From positions 1-64,000 of the forward strand of contig JAEACG010000001.1 in NCBI GenBank assembly GCA_016401345.1: a DNA stretch of 64,000 bases, in the 5' to 3' direction. The translations under genes and the position numbers were made by a program. The notes under the pieces are model-generated. The model saw only the letters and a program-made list of their open reading frames with translations. It ran no database searches and had not been told where the DNA came from. Of the stretch, positions 59,475 to 64,000 are shown piece after piece. Source of the stretch: Fictibacillus nanhaiensis (lineage in GTDB: Bacteria > Bacillota > Bacilli > Bacillales > Fictibacillaceae). How positions within the stretch are numbered: the first letter of the stretch is position 1; the number at the start of each line of letters is the position of its first letter.

Positions 59475-59654
59475 TTACATCTTGTTCTTTTTATACTGAT
59501 TCAATACATGAACCATACCTTCTTCAATAAGTTCATTCGCTGGTTTATCAAGTTTTTTAGCTAATATCTTAATCTCAGTGTATAACGAATGGCTTAAAGT
59601 AGTATTTACATTTTTTCGATCATGGTTCTTTTTTCTTATCTCGCTTGAATACAT
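59475..59654 (-). CDS. Small ribbon-helix-helix-like protein
   Basis: 59 residues: MYSSEIRKKNHDRKNVNTTLSHSLYTEIKILAKKLDKPANELIEEGMVHVLNQYKKNKM. The VNTTLSHSLYTEIKILAKKLDKPANELIEEG segment fits a CopG/Arc-type ribbon-helix-helix DNA-binding fold. ATG 59654 is 6 nt after GGAGGT; the upstream ATG 59660 abuts that site. No toxin partner is adjacent, so it is not an obvious antitoxin. It could bind DNA as a regulator. Confidence 0.7.
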   Translation of the reverse strand: MYSSEIRKKNHDRKNVNTTLSHSLYTEIKILAKKLDKPANELIEEGMVHVLNQYKKNKM

Positions 59655-59723
59655 GTGCATACCTCCAACAGGAGACTTCTTAATCTTCTTGATTCAGTCT
59701 ATCATAATATAGAGGTGGTACGA

Positions 59724-60485
59724 CTATTTTCTTTGTCTAGCTGCATACGGATAGATTGGGTCTTTTAAGTGGAATTCATAGGTCTCACCATCAACGATAC
59801 CAACTATTTTCTCACTATCGTATAAATTCAGTAAGAATTCAGCCATCTCTTTACTTGTATGAAATTTTGGGACAGTTCCTTCATACTGAAAGTCTTCGAG
59901 ATCCATGGAACGCTTCGCAAATTCTGTCTCAGTAGCAGCTGGAGCCAATACTTTTGCTTGCATGGCTTGTCCTTTACTCTTTAATTCCTGTGCAAGTCCT
60001 TCTGTAAAGGCACTCACATAAAATTTGGATGCACAATATGTTACAGCGTCTGCAACAATCGTGTAGCCTCCGCCAGAAGATATGTTGATAAGCTGTGTAC
60101 CTTCAACCTCAGCATAATCTCTAACATAAAGAGAAGAAAGAACGGTTAATGCTTCAATATTTAAATGAATCATCGTTTCAATTTTATCTAAATTTTGCTC
60201 ACCAACTGAAGCGAAGTTCCCAAATCCAGCATTGTTAATCCAAGTTTCAATCTCATATTCCTTTAGACTTCCGTAGAAATCATGTACTTTAGCGGTTATT
60301 GATAGATCAACTGTGTAAACAACAACGTCAAGATCTGGATACATAGACAATACGTTTGCTCTAAGTTGCTCTAATTCTTCTGTTCTCCGAGCTGCAATAA
60401 TTAAATTCTTACCTCTAGCAGCAAATCCAAGTGCCGTTTCGTATCCAATTCCAGAGCTCGCTCCCGTAATTACTGTGTATTTCAT
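59724..60485 (-). CDS. Short-chain dehydrogenase/reductase
   Basis: 253 residues. TGASSGIGYETALGFAARGKNLIIAARR is the NAD(P)-binding TGxxxGIG loop. NNAGFGNFASVG, the catalytic Ser in ISSGGGY, and YCASKFYVSAF with Tyr-x-x-x-Lys complete the SDR active site. ATG 60485 follows GAGGAGTG. A MerR-type promoter with a 19-bp spacer controls it (60534-60564), and the divergent MerR gene is its probable regulator. Substrate unknown. Confidence 0.92.
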   Translation of the reverse strand: MKYTVITGASSGIGYETALGFAARGKNLIIAARRTEELEQLRANVLSMYPDLDVVVYTVDLSITAKVHDFYGSLKEYEIETWINNAGFGNFASVGEQNLDKIETMIHLNIEALTVLSSLYVRDYAEVEGTQLINISSGGGYTIVADAVTYCASKFYVSAFTEGLAQELKSKGQAMQAKVLAPAATETEFAKRSMDLEDFQYEGTVPKFHTSKEMAEFLLNLYDSEKIVGIVDGETYEFHLKDPIYPYAARQRK

Positions 60486-60533
60486 TAAAATCACTCCTCA
60501 AATTTATTCATTTGGTAATTCCTCTTGTGTTTT

Positions 60534-60564
60534 ATTATACTGATTAGAGTAAACTCTAAGTCAA
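60534..60564 (-). promoter_or_regulatory. MerR-type promoter with 19-bp spacer and palindromic operator
   Basis: On the minus strand TTGACT (60559-60564) and TATAAT (60534-60539) are separated by 19 nt, longer than the optimal 17. The palindrome TTAGAGT-N2-ACTCTAA (60544-60559) lies in the spacer. MerR regulators activate exactly such long-spacer promoters by twisting DNA. It drives the dehydrogenase gene. Confidence 0.8.
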
Positions 60565-60593
60565 GGAACTAGATAACTGTTGGGGTGATTAAT

Positions 60594-60962
60594 ATGTATT
60601 CTATTGGAGAAGTAGCTAAACTTCTTAACGTATCAACACATACACTGCGATTTTATGAGAAAGAAAAGATCATCACACCAGAACGAACAGTTCGTGGTGA
60701 TCGACGTTACTCTGAATACCATGTTCAATGGCTGCGTTTTGTTATCAAACTTAAAGAAACGAAAATGCCGCTTGCTCAGATTCAGGAATATGCTTCTTTA
60801 TTTTTACAGGGTGATCAAACTACTCATAAGAGGTTGAAATTATTAAAAAATCACCAAGATCATGTTAAGAATCAGGTACAAGTATTAATGGAAATTGATG
60901 ATATGTTGCGTAAAAAGATATCAGCATATGAAGAATATCTTCGTAATCAAGATTTCAACTAA
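60594..60962 (+). CDS. MerR-family transcriptional regulator
   Basis: 122 residues. YSIGEVAKLLNVSTHTLRFYEKEKII is the MerR helix-turn-helix, with GDRRYSEYHVQWLRFVIKLKE as the second wing and a C-terminal dimerisation coiled coil. No cysteine cluster for metal binding, so it probably senses an organic compound or aldehyde. ATG 60594 follows GGGGTGAT. It diverges from the dehydrogenase gene and is expected to act on the promoter between them. Confidence 0.93.
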   Translation: MYSIGEVAKLLNVSTHTLRFYEKEKIITPERTVRGDRRYSEYHVQWLRFVIKLKETKMPLAQIQEYASLFLQGDQTTHKRLKLLKNHQDHVKNQVQVLMEIDDMLRKKISAYEEYLRNQDFN

Positions 60963-60983
60963 ACATAAGGAGGTGCTACTTAC

Positions 60984-62048
60984 ATGACACAGAAACGGAT
61001 TAGAGATTTCGGGGTGAAGATTGGTAAGATAGAAACCGGGGCTTTTAACTCAATTACAGATGTTGAAGGAGTTACAGTAGGGCATGTAACGCTAAGCGAA
61101 GGGAATATGCAAACAGGGGTTACTAGCATCATTCCTCATGACGGAAATACATTTATGGACAAACTTATCGCTTCGAGTCATGTGATCAATGGATTCGGGA
61201 AAACGATGGGAACCATTCAGATGAAAGAACTAGGGGTGTTAGAAACTCCTATCATACTGACTAACACGTTGAGTATAGGAACCGCCGCAGATGCCTTAAT
61301 TCAATATATGTTAGATAAGAATCCTGAGATTGGCCAGATAACAGGTACAGTAAACCCTATCGTTGGTGAATGTAATGACATGTTTTTGAATGATGTAAGA
61401 GCACAATTTGTAAAAAGAGATCATGTCGTAAAAGCTATAGAAAATGCCGGAAAGGAAGTAAAGGAAGGCAGTGTTGGAGCGGGAGCGGGAATGCTTTGCT
61501 ATTCCTTAAAAGGTGGAATCGGTACGTCTTCAAGATGTTTTTCAATCGACAACGAAACGTTTACGATTGGCGTACTTGTATTGTCAAACTTCGGCATATT
61601 AAGCGACCTGCTGATAAACGGTAGAGCTATCGGACAAGAATTAAAGGAAGCTTTACTAAAATCGTGGGAAGAAAAGGACAAAGGATCTGTCATGATTATC
61701 GTAGCTACAGATCTACCCGTTTCTGAAAGACAACTGAACCGAATTATTAAGAGATCTGTGACAGGTTTGTCAAGAACGGGTTCGATTATTACGCACGGCA
61801 GCGGGGAAGTGGTGATTGGTTTTTCAACAGCAACTAAGATTCCTCATAATAAACCGAATCAGATTACTATGATTCCAACGATACATGAAGAAGATATGGA
61901 TCTAGCATTTCGTGCTGTTGGAGAAGCTGTAGAAGAAGCAGTGTTAAACTCCATAGTAACAGCTACACATGTCAAAGGCCGAGACGGGAATGAACGGCCA
62001 GCGTTCAAAGATCTTCTAGAAGAATTCGATATACAATTATCGGAATGA
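60984..62048 (+). CDS. P1-family peptidase (DmpA-like aminopeptidase)
   Basis: 354 residues. DVEGVTVGHVTLSEG, GNTFMDKLIASSHVINGFGKTMGTIQMKELGVLETPIILTNT, and GSVGAGAGMLCYSLKGGIGTSSR are typical P1 (DmpA/BapA) segments; the enzyme is processed at a Gly-Ser bond, giving an N-terminal nucleophile Ser near 180-185. It cleaves N-terminal residues from small peptides, including beta- or D-amino-acid amides. AAGGAGG before the ATG. Confidence 0.93.
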   Translation: MTQKRIRDFGVKIGKIETGAFNSITDVEGVTVGHVTLSEGNMQTGVTSIIPHDGNTFMDKLIASSHVINGFGKTMGTIQMKELGVLETPIILTNTLSIGTAADALIQYMLDKNPEIGQITGTVNPIVGECNDMFLNDVRAQFVKRDHVVKAIENAGKEVKEGSVGAGAGMLCYSLKGGIGTSSRCFSIDNETFTIGVLVLSNFGILSDLLINGRAIGQELKEALLKSWEEKDKGSVMIIVATDLPVSERQLNRIIKRSVTGLSRTGSIITHGSGEVVIGFSTATKIPHNKPNQITMIPTIHEEDMDLAFRAVGEAVEEAVLNSIVTATHVKGRDGNERPAFKDLLEEFDIQLSE

Positions 62049-62077
62049 TAATTAAAGCTTACAACGCACAATACATA

Positions 62078-62116
62078 AAGAAATCCCTATCGAATATCAT
62101 TCGATAGGGATTTCTT
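62078..62116. terminator. Bidirectional terminator
   Basis: An 18-bp perfect stem (arms 62078-62095 and 62099-62116) around a 3-nt loop between convergent genes. Only a few T follow on either strand (none beyond TTAC on the plus strand), so termination rests mainly on stem strength. Confidence 0.88.
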
Positions 62117-62123
62117 ACATTTG

Positions 62124-63470
62124 TTATACAAATAGATTTAATAGAAGGATGAAACCTAATCCAGCCACTGAGATAATGGTTTCTAATAAAGTCCATGTTG
62201 CAAACGTTTCTTTCATACTTAAGCCAAAATACTCTTTGAACATCCAGAAACCTGCATCATTCACGTGTGATGCTATTAAACTACCAGCTCCTGTTGCAAG
62301 GACAACTAACGCAAGGTTAACATCGGTTTGACCTAATAATGGGATGACTAGACCCGCTGTTGTTAATGCAGCTACTGTTGCAGATCCTAACGAAATTCGA
62401 AGGATGGCTGCGATAATCCATGCTAGTAAAATCGGGGAGAACGTAGTGTCTTTGAACAACTCAGCTACATAATCGCCAACGCCACCGTTGATCAATACTT
62501 GTTTGAAGGCTCCGCCTCCACCGATGATTAATAGCATCATTCCGATATGAGTGATAGCTGTCGTACATGAATCCATAACTGTTTTAATCGGTATATTTCT
62601 AGCTAATCCCATCGTATAAACAGCTACAAGTAATGAGATCAGCATGGAAGTAGATGCGTCACCAACAAAGCGAATCACTTCAAATGTCTTTGAGTCTGCA
62701 ATACCCATCGTGTTCTGAACAAGTGTGATTACAGTAGCGATAGACATTAAAATAACTGGAAGCATCGCTGTAAACACTGAGATACCAAATGAAGGTGTAT
62801 CTTCTAATTTAAATACTTTCTGTTCACCTAGTGAAGCAATATTTCCTGTTTTGTTGAATGAGTCAGGAACAATCTTTTTTGCAATCTTTGTAAATACTGG
62901 TCCTGCAAGAATTACAGTAGGGATTGCAATAATAAAACCATAAAGCAATACTTCACCAATATTAGCACCAAATTCTCCTGCAATTACCGTTGGCCCCGGG
63001 TGAGGAGGTAAGAATCCGTGTGTTACTGAAAGAGCTGCTACCATTGGAATACCTAGATAAAGAATGGAAACGCGTAATTGTTTTGAAATGGCAAAAACGA
63101 TCGGAATTAATAGAACAAGACCTACTTCAAAGAATAAAGCGATACCAATAATGAAAGAAGCAACAACAATCGCCCATTGAATTTTCTTTTCACCGAATTT
63201 CTCAATGAGTGTGATAGCAATCCGCTGAGCACCGCCGGCATCAGCAATTAGTTTACCTAGCATGGCACCTAGACCGAAAATTAATGCCAGGTGTCCGAGT
63301 GTTCCACCTAAACCAGCTTCAATTGATTTTACAATTTCACCAAGTGGCATACCTAGTGCTAATGCAACACCGAAAGATACGATGATTAAAGAAATGAATG
63401 TGTTTAATTTGAAATACATGATCAATAATAACAATGCTAAAATTCCACAAGCTACAATAAATAATGGCAT
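62124..63470 (-). CDS. gntP: Gluconate permease
   Basis: 448 residues with about twelve membrane helices and the GntP family pattern: GGTLGHLALIFGLGAMLGKLIADAGGAQRIA, VLLIPIVFAISKQ, and the C-terminal SHVNDAGFWMFKEYFGLSMKETF. It imports gluconate. GGGGGATC precedes the ATG. It follows gntK by 17 nt, as in B. subtilis gntRKPZ, so it is transcribed from upstream of gntK. A convergent terminator closes the unit. Confidence 0.95.
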   Translation of the reverse strand: MPLFIVACGILALLLLIMYFKLNTFISLIIVSFGVALALGMPLGEIVKSIEAGLGGTLGHLALIFGLGAMLGKLIADAGGAQRIAITLIEKFGEKKIQWAIVVASFIIGIALFFEVGLVLLIPIVFAISKQLRVSILYLGIPMVAALSVTHGFLPPHPGPTVIAGEFGANIGEVLLYGFIIAIPTVILAGPVFTKIAKKIVPDSFNKTGNIASLGEQKVFKLEDTPSFGISVFTAMLPVILMSIATVITLVQNTMGIADSKTFEVIRFVGDASTSMLISLLVAVYTMGLARNIPIKTVMDSCTTAITHIGMMLLIIGGGGAFKQVLINGGVGDYVAELFKDTTFSPILLAWIIAAILRISLGSATVAALTTAGLVIPLLGQTDVNLALVVLATGAGSLIASHVNDAGFWMFKEYFGLSMKETFATWTLLETIISVAGLGFILLLNLFV

Positions 63471-63487
63471 GATAGATCCCCCTGATA

Positions 63488-64000
63488 TTAATTTTCTCTA
63501 GTGATTAAACTTCTTTGATACGCTGCAATACGTGAATAATCTTCTTCTAGTTTTCTAGATAGACTGATAAAGATGGGTAACAATTCTCTATATTCTTTAA
63601 CCGCTTCTTGATTTGGAGTGTGATTGTGAGTACTTCCAATCATATCTGAAGCCGCTTCAAACGATTCAATTTTTCCTGTTGCATATAACCCTAGAATACA
63701 TGCACCTAAACAAGAACTTTCGTAAACCTCTGGCACCGCTACCTCTGTATCAAAAATGTCTGACATCATCTGACGCCATGTTTCTGATCGAGCAAAGCCT
63801 CCAGTCGCTTGGATTCGGCTTACAGGTTCATCCATACATTCAATCAATGCTAGATACACGGTATAAAGGTTATAGATCACTCCTTCAAGTGCGGCTCTAA
63901 TCATATGTTCTTTCTTATGAGACAACGTTAGACCGAAGAATGATCCTCGAACATCTGAATTCCAAAGTGGAGCACGTTCACCAGCGAGATAAGGGTGAAA
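63488..64000 (-). CDS. gntK: Gluconokinase, C-terminal part (runs off the window)
   Basis: 170 residues of the C-terminal domain: HPYLAGERAPLWNSDVRGSFFGL, IQATGGFARSETWRQMMSDIFDTEV, and SSCLGACILGLYATGKI, the FGGY-family kinase signature. The frame is open to 64000, so the N-terminus and start lie outside. It phosphorylates gluconate imported by GntP to 6-phosphogluconate. Partial. Confidence 0.95.
   Translation of the reverse strand, partial: FHPYLAGERAPLWNSDVRGSFFGLTLSHKKEHMIRAALEGVIYNLYTVYLALIECMDEPVSRIQATGGFARSETWRQMMSDIFDTEVAVPEVYESSCLGACILGLYATGKIESFEAASDMIGSTHNHTPNQEAVKEYRELLPIFISLSRKLEEDYSRIAAYQRSLITREN

Noticed and set aside
59475-59654. Antitoxin of a toxin-antitoxin pair
   Set aside because: No toxin-like gene is adjacent; the neighbour is an SDR enzyme.

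Overview
The window looks like chromosomal DNA of a low-GC, endospore-forming member of the Bacillaceae; a Fictibacillus- or Bacillus-like organism is my best guess. The evidence is the AT-rich sequence, strong Shine-Dalgarno sites (GGAGG/AGGTG), frequent TTG and GTG starts, a class B RNase P RNA, a three-gene spore germinant receptor, a squalene-hopene cyclase/sporulenol synthase, gpsB, and the B. subtilis-like orders mrfA-mrfB/ypsA-gpsB-rnpB-ypsC and yneT-parE-parC. There is no phage, integrase, transposase, CRISPR array, tRNA or ribosomal RNA operon.

Layout. 1-1.2 kb: two tandem paralogous membrane-protein genes and a frameshifted fragment. 1.2-5.7 kb: small accessory genes (MarR with DUF3147 partner, an HhH protein, an acetyltransferase fused to pentapeptide repeats, an alpha/beta hydrolase, a P-loop kinase, an SRPBCC protein). 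5.8-10.1 kb: a GntR(YtrA)-controlled ABC export operon with two ATPases and two membrane proteins, preceded by a palindromic operator. 10.4-17.2 kb: a SigJ-like sigma factor diverging from a serine hydrolase plus an APH-type phosphotransferase, small membrane proteins, and an ECF sigma/anti-sigma operon with its own ECF-type promoter. 17.2-20.2 kb: an SgrR-like regulator diverging from an MFS transporter. 20.3-31 kb: mixed metabolic genes, including a FUSC exporter, dihydrofolate reductase, and a T-box riboswitch upstream of a HIT hydrolase and a PP2C-like phosphatase. 31-45 kb: the conserved core (MrfAB DNA repair, YpsA, GpsB, RNase P RNA, YpsC, M32 carboxypeptidase, topoisomerase IV). 45.3 kb: an interspersed repeat. 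45.5-51.7 kb: stress and metabolic genes and a FadR-like regulator with a fatty-acid hydroxylase. 51.9-57.7 kb: the germinant receptor operon, with a tiny extra gene, converging on squalene-hopene cyclase. 57.8-64 kb: msrA, a YetF-like protein, a MerR-controlled short-chain dehydrogenase, a P1 peptidase, and the gntK-gntP gluconate genes, with gntK running off the end.

The most unusual signals are: (1) a complete T-box leader, probably leucine-specific, in front of HIT and phosphatase genes that are not typical T-box targets; (2) two arrays of different 21-nt repeats, each placed between a gene end and a terminator hairpin; (3) a 131-bp interspersed element with terminal inverted repeats; (4) a possible structured RNA next to a 30-residue membrane protein; (5) several regulators whose operators can be read directly (YtrA-type, SgrR-type, FadR-type double palindrome, MerR-type 19-bp spacer promoter). 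Functions are inferred from sequence motifs and recalled family knowledge; no database search was possible.
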